A stretch of DNA of 64,000 nt from Meiothermus granaticius NBRC 107808 (GTDB taxonomy: Bacteria; Deinococcota; Deinococci; Deinococcales; Thermaceae). The notes under the pieces are model-generated. The model was given only the letters and a program-made list of their open reading frames with translations. It did no database searches and was not told the DNA's origin. Where the stretch lies: contig NZ_QWLB01000010.1 of NCBI RefSeq assembly GCF_003574355.1, positions 1-64,000 of the forward strand, written 5' to 3'. Positions 46,887 to 56,358 of the stretch are shown here, in pieces. Both the position numbers and the translations under genes were made by a program. Position 1 is the stretch's first letter. Every line of letters begins with the position of its first letter.

Positions 46887-48458
46887 ATGCTGGAACGGCT
46901 CGAGGTGTACAACTTGGCCGTCTTGGAGCAGGGGGTGCTGGAACTGGGCCCCGGCCTTACGGTGCTGACCGGGGAAACCGGGGCCGGTAAGAGCCTGCTG
47001 GTAGATGCGCTCTCCCTGCTGCTGGGTGAAAAGCCCGAGGGAATGGTTCGGGCTGGGGCCGATACCCTGTTGGTGACGGCATTCTTTGATGGACGTAGCC
47101 TGTCACGGCGGGTTTCCGGCGGGCGCAGCACCCCGCGCATCGAGGGGGAGGTGGTGAGCCTGAAGGAGCTGACCGAAGAAGCCGGTAAGCACCTGGCCAT
47201 CCACGCCCAGCATGCCGCACTCAGCCTTTCCAGCCGCAGGGCCCAGCGGGCTTTGCTAGATTCGCTCTTGGAGCCCCACTTGCTGGCAGAGTATCGCGCC
47301 GCTTATGCCCGTCATCAAGACCTGTGGCGTGAAATCGAGCGCCTCGAGGCCGCCGCACGCGAGCGTGAGCGCAAGCTGGATGTGCTGCGCTTTCAGCTGG
47401 GCGAAATTGAGGGGGCCAGACTGGTCGTTGGTGAACGGGAGCAGCTCGAAGCCGAGGCGGAGCGGTTGCGCCACCTCGAGACCCTGCGCGAGCGGGCCTC
47501 TGCCGCCGCCGCTGCGCTGCTGGGCGATGCCGATGGGCTGGGAGCGGTCGGCATGGCCCAGCGCGAACTCAAGGCGGGAGGGCGCTACGACCCCCAGCTC
47601 GAGAGCCTGAGCCGTGACCTCGAGGTTGCGCTTGACGCCCTCAAGGCGGTGGCAAGGGAGCTTGAGGACTACCTGGAAAGCCTCGAGGCCGACCCCGGAC
47701 GCCTCGAGGAGCTGGAGGCTCGGCTGGCCCTAATCGAACGGCTCGAGCGCAAATATGGTCAGGGAATCCCGGCGGTGTTGGAGTTTGCCGAGAATGCTCG
47801 AGCCGAGCTGCACGAGCTAGAGGGGGCCGAGAACCGCTTGGCAGAACTCGGCTCCGAGCGCGAGGCCGCCTGGAAGCACCTCTTGGAGAGCGGCCAGGCC
47901 CTCTCCGCCGCCCGCCAGCGGGCGGCGGCCCTCCTCTCAGAGCAGGCCAACCGCGAGATCCAAGGCCTGGGGATGCCCTCGGCGCGGTTCTCGGTGGGGC
48001 TGAACGGGTTGCCCGAACCCGGCCCAGAGGGCTTGGAGGAGGTACAGTTGCTGTTCTCGGCCAACCCCGGCATCCCCGAGGCCCCCCTCGAGAAGGCTGC
48101 TTCCGGGGGGGAGTTGTCCCGGGTGATGCTGGCTTTGGCCCTGCTCACCGGCAGCGAGGCCGAGACCGTAGTCTTCGACGAGGTGGACGCCGGTATCGGC
48201 GGCGAGGCTGCCTGGGCGGTAGCGGAGCGGCTGGCGCGGCTGGCCGAGCATCGCCAGGTATTGGTGGTAACCCATCTGCCCCAGATCGCCGCCCGCGCCC
48301 AAACCCACTACCGGGTGGTCAAGGAGGGCAGCCAGGTCCATATTCAACCGGTGCATCACGATGAGCGGGTACGGGAGCTGGCCCGAATGCTCTCGGGCAG
48401 CTACTCCGAGGCAGCTTTGAAGCATGCCAGGGAACTCCTCGGCCTCCTGCCGCAGTAG
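46887..48458 (+). CDS. recN: DNA repair protein RecN
   Basis: 523 residues. SMC-like: Walker A GETGAGKS (29-36), two coiled-coil arms rich in Glu/Arg/Leu (about 145-200 and 260-345), signature region (ASGGELSRVMLAL) and Walker B FDEVDAGIGGEAA. Acts in double-strand-break repair, holding DNA ends and helping RecA. Leaderless start at ATG 46887. The palindrome in its promoter suggests damage-inducible control. Confidence 0.95.
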   Translation: MLERLEVYNLAVLEQGVLELGPGLTVLTGETGAGKSLLVDALSLLLGEKPEGMVRAGADTLLVTAFFDGRSLSRRVSGGRSTPRIEGEVVSLKELTEEAGKHLAIHAQHAALSLSSRRAQRALLDSLLEPHLLAEYRAAYARHQDLWREIERLEAAARERERKLDVLRFQLGEIEGARLVVGEREQLEAEAERLRHLETLRERASAAAAALLGDADGLGAVGMAQRELKAGGRYDPQLESLSRDLEVALDALKAVARELEDYLESLEADPGRLEELEARLALIERLERKYGQGIPAVLEFAENARAELHELEGAENRLAELGSEREAAWKHLLESGQALSAARQRAAALLSEQANREIQGLGMPSARFSVGLNGLPEPGPEGLEEVQLLFSANPGIPEAPLEKAASGGELSRVMLALALLTGSEAETVVFDEVDAGIGGEAAWAVAERLARLAEHRQVLVVTHLPQIAARAQTHYRVVKEGSQVHIQPVHHDERVRELARMLSGSYSEAALKHARELLGLLPQ

Positions 48459-48463
48459 GCCCG

Positions 48464-48492
48464 TTGACAAACCCTCCATCCCCCCGTAGACT
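48464..48492 (+). promoter_or_regulatory. promoter of the aroF leader
   Basis: Consensus TTGACA (48464-48469), exactly 17 bases, TAGACT (48487-48492). Predicted RNA start is about 48499-48500, two or three bases before the leader-peptide ATG at 48502. Confidence 0.8.
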
Positions 48493-48501
48493 CCTGGGCA
48501 T

Positions 48502-48603
48502 ATGCAGCGTTACGGGGAAACCAGCCAGCCGCTCGAGCCTTCCGGCGCGGCGGGGTTGTTTTTTGGGTATTTTTATCGGCCCATCCCCGTGAGGTCGGCA
48601 TAG
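48502..48603 (+). CDS. 33-residue Phe/Tyr-rich leader peptide of the DAHP synthase gene
   Basis: ATG 48502 to TAG 48601. The peptide holds a run Phe20-Phe21-Gly22-Tyr23-Phe24-Tyr25 (codons 48559-48576), three Phe and two Tyr in six residues, directly ahead of the regulatory helices. It is read from a nearly leaderless RNA. Codons 28-32 form one strand of the antiterminator (48585-48595). Its likely job is to let the ribosome stall when charged tRNA-Phe or tRNA-Tyr is scarce, as in trp/phe operon attenuation. Confidence 0.75.
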   Translation: MQRYGETSQPLEPSGAAGLFFGYFYRPIPVRSA

Positions 48604-48653
48604 TCGCATAGGCTCGCACCGAAACCTCCGGGGAAACACCCCGGAGGTTTTTT
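48585..48653 (+). promoter_or_regulatory. transcription attenuator: antiterminator and terminator helices
   Basis: Terminator: 12-bp stem 48622-48633 / 48639-48650, loop AAACA, followed by Ts to 48653. Antiterminator: 48585-48595 pairs with 48624-48633 (10 bp with bulged T48590), using the same strand as the terminator. A third helix, 48550-48555 with 48585-48590, would sequester the antiterminator strand with the Phe/Tyr codons in its loop. A ribosome at the TAG (48601) would cover 48585-48595 and allow termination. Confidence 0.75.
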
Positions 48654-48674
48654 GCGGGTTCAAAGGAGAAGCGT

Positions 48675-49715
48675 ATGTTGATCATCCTCAAGCACGGCGC
48701 AGGCCCAAAAGAGATCGAGACGGTGGTGGCCGAGATACAGCGGGTGGGATATCGCCCGCATGTCTCCGAGGGGGAAAACACCACCCTCATCGGGGCCATC
48801 GGCAAAGGCCCTACCCCTGAGCTGCTCGAGCATTTCCGGGCCCTTCCCGAGGTGGCCGATGTCATTCCCATCAGCAAACCCTACAAGCTGGCCAGCCTCG
48901 AGGTCTCCCCCAAACCCACCGTGCTGACCTGGAACAGCGGCGCAACCGGCGGCGGCGAGGTGATGGTGGCTGCTGGGCCCTGTGGGGTGGAAAGCCGCGA
49001 ACAAACCCTCAGCGCAGCCCGCTACGTTAAGCGCTACGGTGCCCAGATGCTGCGCGGTGGAGCCTTTAAACCCCGTACCAGCCCCTATTCCTACCAGGGC
49101 ATGGGCGAGGAAGGGCTGCGCATCCTGGCCGAGGCTCGAGCCCAGACCGAGCTGCCGGTGGTTACCGAGGTGATGAGCCCCGAGCAGGTCGAGCGGGTGG
49201 CCTCGTATGCCGATGTGTTGCAGATCGGAGCCCGAAACGCACAGAACTTCGCCCTGCTTCAAGAAGTAGGCCAGCAGCAAAAGGCCGCGGTGATGCTCAA
49301 GCGCGGGATGAGCATGACCCTAGAGGAATTCTTGATGAGCGCCGAGTATGTGCTGGCTCAGGGGAACATGCGGGTGATCCTGGTCGAGCGCGGCATTCGC
49401 ACCTTCGAGCGGGCTACCCGCTTCACCCTGGATGTGGCCGCAGTGCCAGTGCTCAAGTCCTGGACGCATCTGCCGGTCTGGATTGACCCCTCGCACCCCG
49501 CAGGCAAGCGCGACTGGGTCAGTGCGCTGGCGCTGGCCGGACTCGCAGCCGGGGCCGATGGCATCATCGTAGAGACCCATCCCGAGCCCGAGAAAGCCCT
49601 CTCCGACGCAGCCCAGCAGCTTCACGAAGCCGAGTTTGCCGCCCTGATGGAGCGGATCAAGGCCCTTCTGCCGGCTTTGGGCAGGCGGCTAACCCGGCCC
49701 ATGGAAGTGGCCTGA
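48675..49715 (+). CDS. aroF: 3-deoxy-7-phosphoheptulonate synthase (type I-beta, with regulatory domain)
   Basis: 346 residues. An N-terminal ferredoxin-like regulatory domain (about 1-70), as in Thermotoga DAHPS that is inhibited by Phe/Tyr, precedes the KDO8P-type barrel with [22 protein letters not shown] and DPSHPAGKR. It condenses PEP and erythrose-4-P, the first step to aromatic amino acids. The AAGGAGAAG ribosome site at 48663 precedes ATG 48675. Expression is gated by the leader and attenuator upstream. Confidence 0.95.
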   Translation: MLIILKHGAGPKEIETVVAEIQRVGYRPHVSEGENTTLIGAIGKGPTPELLEHFRALPEVADVIPISKPYKLASLEVSPKPTVLTWNSGATGGGEVMVAAGPCGVESREQTLSAARYVKRYGAQMLRGGAFKPRTSPYSYQGMGEEGLRILAEARAQTELPVVTEVMSPEQVERVASYADVLQIGARNAQNFALLQEVGQQQKAAVMLKRGMSMTLEEFLMSAEYVLAQGNMRVILVERGIRTFERATRFTLDVAAVPVLKSWTHLPVWIDPSHPAGKRDWVSALALAGLAAGADGIIVETHPEPEKALSDAAQQLHEAEFAALMERIKALLPALGRRLTRPMEVA

Positions 49716-49730
49716 CCCGGTCTTTCCTCC

Positions 49731-49767
49731 AGACCCCGGATCTATCCTGGACAGATCCGGGGGTCTT
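49731..49767 (+). terminator. stem-loop between aroF and tyrA
   Basis: Thirteen-pair stem 49731-49743 / 49753-49766 with one bulged G (49759) and a 9-base loop; only a short, imperfect T tail follows. May end aroF transcription partly, leaving tyrA to its own start. Confidence 0.6.
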
Positions 49768-49804
49768 GCTCGAGGCTAGGGAGAGGGTATCGTTGGGGTT
49801 GGGT

Positions 49805-50887
49805 ATGATGGCTCCGGTTTTTGGCAAGGTCGGGATATTCGGCATTGGACTGCTGGGTGGAAGTGTGGCCCTGGGGCTGCGGGAACGGTTTCTGGCCGAG
49901 GAAATCCACGCCTACGACCCCAACCCCCAGGCCCTCGAGGATGCCCTGGCCCTGCAGGTGGTGGACCGGGTGCACACCGCCCCCGGCGGATGGATCGGTG
50001 AGCTGGATCTGGGGATATTGGCCGCGCCCGTGGGGGTTTTGGTCGTTGAAGGGCAGCGTCTGGCCCCCTACGCCCACCCGGACTCGCTCTGGACCGATGT
50101 GGGCAGTGTGAAGGCCCCGGTGGTGCAGGCTTTGAGCGGGGTTCTGCCCAATTTTGTGGGTGGGCACCCCATGGCCGGAAGCGAAAAGGCTGGGGTTGAG
50201 GCCGCCCATGCCGGTCTGCTGGAAAACGCAGTGTGGGTGCTCACTCCCGGTCCTCAGACGGTTCCGGAGTCTCTGGCCAAACTGCGCAAGCTGGTTGGTG
50301 ACCTGGGGGCCTACCCCTTAGAGGTCGCCCCCGAGCTGCATGACCGGTTGGTGGCCCGCATCTCCCACCTGCCCTACTTGTTGGCCATCGGGCTGAATCG
50401 ACTGGTGGCTCAGGACGAGCACCGCGATCTCCTGATGTATCTGGCCGCGGGAGGCTTCCGTGACCTTACCCGGGTGGCCTCAGGGTCCCCTCGGATGAGC
50501 CGGGACATGGTGGTGGCCAACCGCGCCGCATTGCGCGGGGCCATCGAAGACCTGCGGGCCATCCTGCTCGAGCTAGAGGATCAGCTCGAGGCCCCCGAGA
50601 CCCTGCTCGCCACGGCTGAAGAGGCCAAGCGTACCCGTGACGCGCTGCCCATCGTCAAGCGCAGCCTGCTGCCGGTCATGAACGAGCTGGTGGTGCAGGT
50701 CCCCGACAAGCCTGGGCAAATCTCGATCGTCTCCACTGCGCTGGGAAGCGCTGGGATCAACATCAAAAACTTCGAGGTGCTGGCCATTCGCGATGAGGGC
50801 GGGGCGATCCGCATGGGGTTTGCCTCACGGGAGGAACAAGAAGCCGCCCGGCGGGTGCTCGAGGGGATCGGCTACCGGGTTCGCTAA
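49805..50887 (+). CDS. tyrA: prephenate dehydrogenase with C-terminal ACT domain
   Basis: 360 residues. NAD-binding GIGLLGGS (about 12-19), HPMAGSEKAG with the catalytic His region, RISHLPYLLA, and an ACT-like domain at about 290-360 (VQVPDKPGQISIVSTALGSAGIN) for Tyr feedback. Makes 4-hydroxyphenylpyruvate. Start ATG 49805 or 49808; the open frame further upstream overlaps the terminator stem region and is not conserved-looking. 89 bases after aroF. Confidence 0.93.
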   Translation: MMAPVFGKVGIFGIGLLGGSVALGLRERFLAEEIHAYDPNPQALEDALALQVVDRVHTAPGGWIGELDLGILAAPVGVLVVEGQRLAPYAHPDSLWTDVGSVKAPVVQALSGVLPNFVGGHPMAGSEKAGVEAAHAGLLENAVWVLTPGPQTVPESLAKLRKLVGDLGAYPLEVAPELHDRLVARISHLPYLLAIGLNRLVAQDEHRDLLMYLAAGGFRDLTRVASGSPRMSRDMVVANRAALRGAIEDLRAILLELEDQLEAPETLLATAEEAKRTRDALPIVKRSLLPVMNELVVQVPDKPGQISIVSTALGSAGINIKNFEVLAIRDEGGAIRMGFASREEQEAARRVLEGIGYRVR

Positions 50888-50900
50888 GGCCTGTCGCGCT

Positions 50901-51767
50901 CTACTGTAGAAACAGCGAGAGCAGATAGTAGGTCAGCGGCACCGTGAAGAGGTGCGAGTCCAGTCGGTCTAAAAGCCCCCCATGGCCGGGGAGCAGCGAG
51001 CCGGAGTCCTTGACCCCGCAATACCGCTTGAGCATGCTCTCGGTGAGGTCTCCCAGTTGGGCCGCGAACGAGAGCAGCAGGTTGATGATGCTCAGGTAAA
51101 GCGGATCCAATAGGGCGAAGGGGGAGCTCGGATAGGCGTTCGCCATGATGTGGGTATACCCCCACAACACCAGAAAACTCACCGCAATCCCACCGATCGA
51201 GCCCTCTACGGTTTTGCCTGGGCTGATGTTCGGGGCCAGCTTGTGCCGCCCAAAGAAGCGCCCGATGAAATACGCCCCCACATCGTTCGCAAAGCTGCAC
51301 AGGAGCGGCAAGGCCAACACCCACAGCCCGATATCGCCGTTGGGCTGATGGCGCAGGAGCAGAAAAAACCCCAGCGTCCAGGGCAGGTACAAAAACACCA
51401 TTAGGCTATAGGCAAAGCGGGGGATATTGGCCCCGGCAATCAGCTCGTGGCTAAAGGCCCCGATCAACACCAAGCCCAGGGCGATCTCGCGCCAAGGAAC
51501 CCCGGGGTAGATGTCGTGGAGTTGGGGGAGGGAGAATAGGAGCATCACCACCCCACCCACCCACAGAAAGCCCATATTGAGCTCGATTCCCCGGTTGCGC
51601 AGCATGGCCCGCAGCTCGAGCGAACCAATCACCAAGATGGCAATCAGGGCCAGAAAAAACAGCACCCGGCCCTCAAACACCACCCCGATCAGGGTCAGGC
51701 CTGCCACCACGCTCGAGAGCACTCGAGTCGGCAGCGAAGCATCGGGTTTAACTTGCGGCCGAGCCAT
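50901..51767 (-). CDS. cdsA: phosphatidate cytidylyltransferase
   Basis: 288 residues, about eight membrane spans. The C-terminal CDS signature (SLLPGHGGLLDRLDS) with the catalytic Asp pair is present, and FGRHKLAPNISPGKTVEGSIGG precedes it. Makes CDP-diacylglycerol. The ATG at 51767 lies 7 bases after TAGTCT (51775-51780, minus strand), so leaderless despite following frr by 77 bases. Confidence 0.94.
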   Translation of the reverse strand: MARPQVKPDASLPTRVLSSVVAGLTLIGVVFEGRVLFFLALIAILVIGSLELRAMLRNRGIELNMGFLWVGGVVMLLFSLPQLHDIYPGVPWREIALGLVLIGAFSHELIAGANIPRFAYSLMVFLYLPWTLGFFLLLRHQPNGDIGLWVLALPLLCSFANDVGAYFIGRFFGRHKLAPNISPGKTVEGSIGGIAVSFLVLWGYTHIMANAYPSSPFALLDPLYLSIINLLLSFAAQLGDLTESMLKRYCGVKDSGSLLPGHGGLLDRLDSHLFTVPLTYYLLSLFLQ

Positions 51768-51844
51768 CGCTAACAGACTACCGCAGTTTGCCTAGGCATT
51801 TTGTTGGGCAGAGCTGAGGGGGCCGGGGTCGGCCCACTCCCCAA

Positions 51845-52402
51845 TTATCCCCCCAGAATTTCCCCCTCTTTCTTACCCAGGGCCCCATCAATCTTATGAA
51901 TAAACTCATCGGTGATCTTCTGGATCTCGGTTTCCGCTTTCTTGAGATCGTCCTCGGAAACCGCCTTGTCCTTCTCCAGCTTCTTGGCCTGGTCTAAGGC
52001 TTCCCGCCGAGCGTTGCGCACGGCAATCTTGGCCTCTTCTGCGTAGTGCCGAACGGTTTTTACTAGCTCTTTACGGCGCTCCTCGGTAAGGGGGGGGATG
52101 CTGATATAGAGGGCATCGCCTTTATTGGTGGGGTTGAGGCCTAAGTCGGAGTCTCGAATGGCCTTCTCGATATCCTTGAGGGCGCTGGCATCCCAGGACT
52201 GTACCACCAGCGTGCGGGCGTCCGGAGAACTCACCGTACCCACTTGGTTCAAGGGTGTGGGCGTGCCGTAGTACTCCACACGGATGTTGTTGAGGATGGC
52301 GGGGTTGGCCCGGCCGGTGCGCAGGGTACTGAGGTGGTGCTCGAGGGCATCCAGGGCTTTTTGCATGTGGCTGCGGGCTTCACTGTAGAGGTCTTTGAGC
52401 AT
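51845..52402 (-). CDS. frr: ribosome recycling factor
   Basis: 185 residues, the normal length. Starts with LKDLYSEARSHMQKALDAL and ends with DEFIHKIDGALGKKEGEIL, as in RRF. Splits post-termination ribosomes with EF-G. The ribosome site GGAGG precedes ATG 52402; the gap to pyrH is 59 bases. Confidence 0.97.
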   Translation of the reverse strand: MLKDLYSEARSHMQKALDALEHHLSTLRTGRANPAILNNIRVEYYGTPTPLNQVGTVSSPDARTLVVQSWDASALKDIEKAIRDSDLGLNPTNKGDALYISIPPLTEERRKELVKTVRHYAEEAKIAVRNARREALDQAKKLEKDKAVSEDDLKKAETEIQKITDEFIHKIDGALGKKEGEILGG

Positions 52403-52461
52403 GGTTTACCTCCAGATTAGGGCTAAGCTACCGCCCGTTTAGGCGGTACTTTACTCAATAT

Positions 52462-53238
<777 letters not shown>

Positions 53239-53829
53239 TTAGGCTCCAACCTCAAATCGGGCGAAGCGTCGAACCTGAATGTTCTCCCCGATCTTGGCCA
53301 CCGCGGCCTTGATCAGGTCTCCCACCTTGACCTTGTCGTCCTTAACGAAGGGCTGCTCCAGGAGTACGGTCTCCTCGTAGAACTTCTTGAGACGGCCCTC
53401 CGCTGCCTTTTCAGCAATCTGTTGCGGCTTGCCCTCATTGAGGAGCTGCTGTATGTAGATCTTTCGCTCCTTCTCGAGGTCCTCGCTGGGGACCTCCTCC
53501 ACGCTCACGTAGCGCGGGGCAGCCATGGCAATGTGCATGGCCAGATCCTTGGCCAAGCGCTGAAATTCCTCGTTGCGGGCTACAAAATCGGTCTCGGAGT
53601 TGAGCTCGAGGATCACCCCCACCCGCCCGTTGTGGTGGATGTAGCTGCCAATGATGCCCTCACGGGCTTCGCGGTCGGACTTCTTGGCGGCTTTCAAGGC
53701 CCCCCGCTCACGCAGCAGGGTAGTGGCTTTTTCCATGTCCCAGCCCCCATCCTCGAGGGCTTTTTTGACATCGCTCATTCCAGCGCCGGTCTGCTCACGT
53801 AGTTTTTTGATCTGCTCGAGTTGGGTCAT
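53239..53829 (-). CDS. tsf: elongation factor Ts
   Basis: 196 residues, the short form known from Thermus that lacks part of the second core domain. [12 protein letters not shown] near the start and [11 protein letters not shown] (EF-Tu contact) are clear. Exchanges GDP on EF-Tu. Lies 28 bases after rpsB; AAGGA ribosome site. Confidence 0.97.
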   Translation of the reverse strand: MTQLEQIKKLREQTGAGMSDVKKALEDGGWDMEKATTLLRERGALKAAKKSDREAREGIIGSYIHHNGRVGVILELNSETDFVARNEEFQRLAKDLAMHIAMAAPRYVSVEEVPSEDLEKERKIYIQQLLNEGKPQQIAEKAAEGRLKKFYEETVLLEQPFVKDDKVKVGDLIKAAVAKIGENIQVRRFARFEVGA

Positions 53830-53857
53830 GCTGCGTCCTTATCTGAAACCAAGTGGC

Positions 53858-54601
53858 TTAAGCCTCTGCCACCACGTCCTGTCCATCCTCTTCGGGGGCG
53901 GGGCTGGTGACCCGGCCCCCACCGCGGCTCTCCACAATCAGGTCGGTCATCCGGCTGACGATGAGCTGAATCGAACGGATGGCGTCATCATTGCCCGGCA
54001 CGATGTAGTCCACCAAGTCGGGGTCGCTGTCGGTATCGGCCAGGGCCACCACCGGAATACCCAGCTTGCGGGCTTCCTTTACGGCAATGGCCTCTTTGGT
54101 CGGGTCTATCACAAAAATGGCGTCGGGCAAGCGCTTCAGCTTGCGGAACCCCCCGAGGTTTTTATGCAGGCGCTCGAGCTCATGCTGGAGCCGCACCTGC
54201 TCGGTCTTGGGGCGCTCCTGAATGTCTTCCGAAGCAAAGAGATCCTCGAGGGTCTGCAGGCGGTTGACCTGGGCGCTGATGGTGCGGAAGTTGGTCAGCA
54301 TCCCCCCCAGCCAGCGCTGGTTGACATAGGGCATCCCGGCCCGGTCGGCCTCGAGCTGAACGATCTCCTGGGCCTGCTTCTTAGTCCCTACGTACAGGAT
54401 GGTGCCTCCACGCAGGGCCAGATCCTGCACGTACTTGAAGGTACGCTCGAGCTCCACCATGCTTTTTTGCAGGTCAATGATGAAGATGCCGTTGCGCTCG
54501 GCGTAGATGTAGCGCTTCATCTTGGGGTTCCAGCGCTTGGTCTCATGGCCAAAGTGGACCCCAGCTTCCAAGAGTTCCTTGATGCTGACGTTAGCCGCCA
54601 T
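53858..54601 (-). CDS. rpsB: 30S ribosomal protein S2
   Basis: 247 residues. MAANVSIKELLEAGVHFGHETKRWNPKM opening, then the S2 core (IIDLQKS, RWLGGMLTNF, DAIFVIDP). First gene of the rpsB-tsf(-pyrH-frr) series. ATG 54601 has AAAGGGAGAG upstream. It has a long (about 100 base) structured leader from a TATAAT promoter. Confidence 0.97.
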   Translation of the reverse strand: MAANVSIKELLEAGVHFGHETKRWNPKMKRYIYAERNGIFIIDLQKSMVELERTFKYVQDLALRGGTILYVGTKKQAQEIVQLEADRAGMPYVNQRWLGGMLTNFRTISAQVNRLQTLEDLFASEDIQERPKTEQVRLQHELERLHKNLGGFRKLKRLPDAIFVIDPTKEAIAVKEARKLGIPVVALADTDSDPDLVDYIVPGNDDAIRSIQLIVSRMTDLIVESRGGGRVTSPAPEEDGQDVVAEA

Positions 54602-54993
54602 ACACTCTCCCTTTGGGACGGTTGGAGCGGGCATTGATTTCGTGGCTTTGGGCGCTTTTTCCGAAAGGACCGTTCCCTACCTTCGGGCTACCTGTACCAC
54701 ACCCAAAGCGCGATTATAGCGGCTCGAGGCCCTTTTGGCTAGCCCAGCTTGGTCCGGTCTTCTTGCCTTTTTTCCACATCCCCCTTTAGTATTGGGGAAG
54801 TTCTCCGCAGTACCCCCTCTTTGGGTTGTTTAGCGATGGCCAGAAATTGGGTTCTTGTAGCCAGCCTCAGTGGGTCGCCGGGATGCAAAAAACCGCGGCT
54901 GGCTGTGCTCGATGCTCGAGCCCAAAGATCTGACATGAAGCTGAAACAGCGCTCTTATGGTGCGGGCGGGGAACTAAAGTCCCTGGAGGCGAC
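54602..54993. promoter_or_regulatory. 392-base divergent region: rpsB promoter and leader, solute-binding gene promoter
   Basis: Minus strand: a perfect -10 TATAAT (54713-54718) drives rpsB. The leader holds a long-range 8-bp pairing (GCTTTGGG from 54709-54702 with CCCAAAGC from 54652-54645) enclosing a CCGAAGG/CCTTTCGG hairpin (54661-54687). This layout could be an S2 autoregulatory leader. Plus strand: CTGACA (54930-54935) with CTTATG (54954-54959) is a weak promoter candidate for the gene at 54994. I see no gene in 54720-54920. Confidence 0.55.
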
Positions 54994-56289
54994 ATGAAAC
55001 GAAAACTATTAACCTTGCTATCGGTAAGCTTGAGCACCCTGGTGATGGCCCAAAGTGTGACCGTAGAGTTCTGGCACACCTTTGGCGATCCCAAGCGGGG
55101 GGGCTGGATTCAGGCTAAGGCCGATGCCTTTAACAAGGCCAACCCCAACATCAAGGTGGTTCCGACGTTTAAGGGCAGTTATCCCGACATCATGCAGGCC
55201 GCAACCCTGGCCGCCCGGCAGGGCAAGCCCCCCGCGCTGGTGCAGATGTACGAGATCGGCAGCCAGTTCGCCCTTGACTCCGGCATCTTCCAACCCGTCG
55301 GGAACGTAGGCCCCATTGACACCGCGGACTACATCAAACCGGTGCTGAACTACTACACCATCAACGGCAAAGTCAACAGCATCCCTTTTAACTCCTCTTC
55401 GCCGGTGCTTTACTTCAACAAAGACCTGATGAAGAAGGCCGGCCTAGACCCGGCCAAGCCGCCCATGACCTTCGGCGAGCTCACCGCCGCCTGCGGCAAG
55501 ATCGCGGCGGCCAACCTCGGGGTGAAGTGCTTCGGCATGAGCCTCAACGGCTGGTTCTTCGAGCAGTGGATGGCCGAGCAGGGTGCCCTCCTGGCTAACA
55601 ACGGTAACGGGCGAAAAGGCCGGGCGACCGAGGTGCTCTTGACCAGCGAGCCGGCCAAGCGGATCGTCTCGTGGCTCAAAGACATGAACGACAAGGGGTA
55701 CTACACCTACACTGGTAAGCTCGAGGACTGGGACGGCAGCGACGCCATCTTCACCGACGCCAAAGTGGTGTTCCACATCACCTCCACCGCTGATATCGTC
55801 AACATCAACGATGCTGCCAAGAAGACCGGCTTTGAGATGGGCGTGGGTTTCCTGCCCATTCCCGACGGGGTGAAGCGCAACGGCGTGGTGATCGGCGGGG
55901 CCAGCTTGTGGATTACCAAGGGCATCCCCAAGGAACAGGCTGAGGCTGCCCTCAAATTCGCCCTATACATGACCAACACCGACAATATGGCCGAGTGGCA
56001 CAAGCTCACCGGTTATTACCCGGTGCGGCTCAGCTCGATCGAGCTGCTGAAAAAGGAGGGCTGGCTGAACGCACAAGCGCCCCAGCTCGTGGCCTTCAAT
56101 CAGCTGCTCGAGACCATCCCCAACGAGGCCACCGCCGGCGCGCTGATCGGTCCCTTCCAGCAGGTGCGCCGCATCGTCGAGGAGACCATCCAGAAGGTCT
56201 TCTCCGGTGCCTCGGTGGATGCCGCCCTGAGCGAAGCCAAGACCAGGGCGGATGCCGCCCTCAAGGAGTACAACGCCAGCGTGAAGTAA
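54994..56289 (+). CDS. ABC transporter solute-binding protein (UgpB-like)
   Basis: 431 residues. Signal peptide (about 1-19, ending LVMAQ) and a family 1 binding fold opening VTVEFWHTFGDPKRGGW, which resembles UgpB glycerol-3-phosphate or sugar binders (FNSSSPVLYFNKDLMKKAGLDP is typical). GGAGG precedes ATG 54994. First gene of a three-gene importer without its own ATPase. Confidence 0.88.
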   Translation: MKRKLLTLLSVSLSTLVMAQSVTVEFWHTFGDPKRGGWIQAKADAFNKANPNIKVVPTFKGSYPDIMQAATLAARQGKPPALVQMYEIGSQFALDSGIFQPVGNVGPIDTADYIKPVLNYYTINGKVNSIPFNSSSPVLYFNKDLMKKAGLDPAKPPMTFGELTAACGKIAAANLGVKCFGMSLNGWFFEQWMAEQGALLANNGNGRKGRATEVLLTSEPAKRIVSWLKDMNDKGYYTYTGKLEDWDGSDAIFTDAKVVFHITSTADIVNINDAAKKTGFEMGVGFLPIPDGVKRNGVVIGGASLWITKGIPKEQAEAALKFALYMTNTDNMAEWHKLTGYYPVRLSSIELLKKEGWLNAQAPQLVAFNQLLETIPNEATAGALIGPFQQVRRIVEETIQKVFSGASVDAALSEAKTRADAALKEYNASVK

Positions 56290-56297
56290 ATTACCTC

Positions 56298-56340
56298 GAG
56301 CAGAGGGCTGGGAGCAGAGCGCTTTTGGCCCTCTGCTCTT
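56298..56340 (+). terminator. intercistronic stem-loop after the solute-binding gene
   Basis: A perfect 11-bp stem 56298-56308 / 56328-56338 with a 19-base loop, followed by a T/C-rich stretch. It lies between binding-protein and permease genes, where such structures commonly lower permease expression relative to the binding protein. Confidence 0.65.
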
Positions 56341-56358
56341 AGCTCTTCTCTTTTAGAT

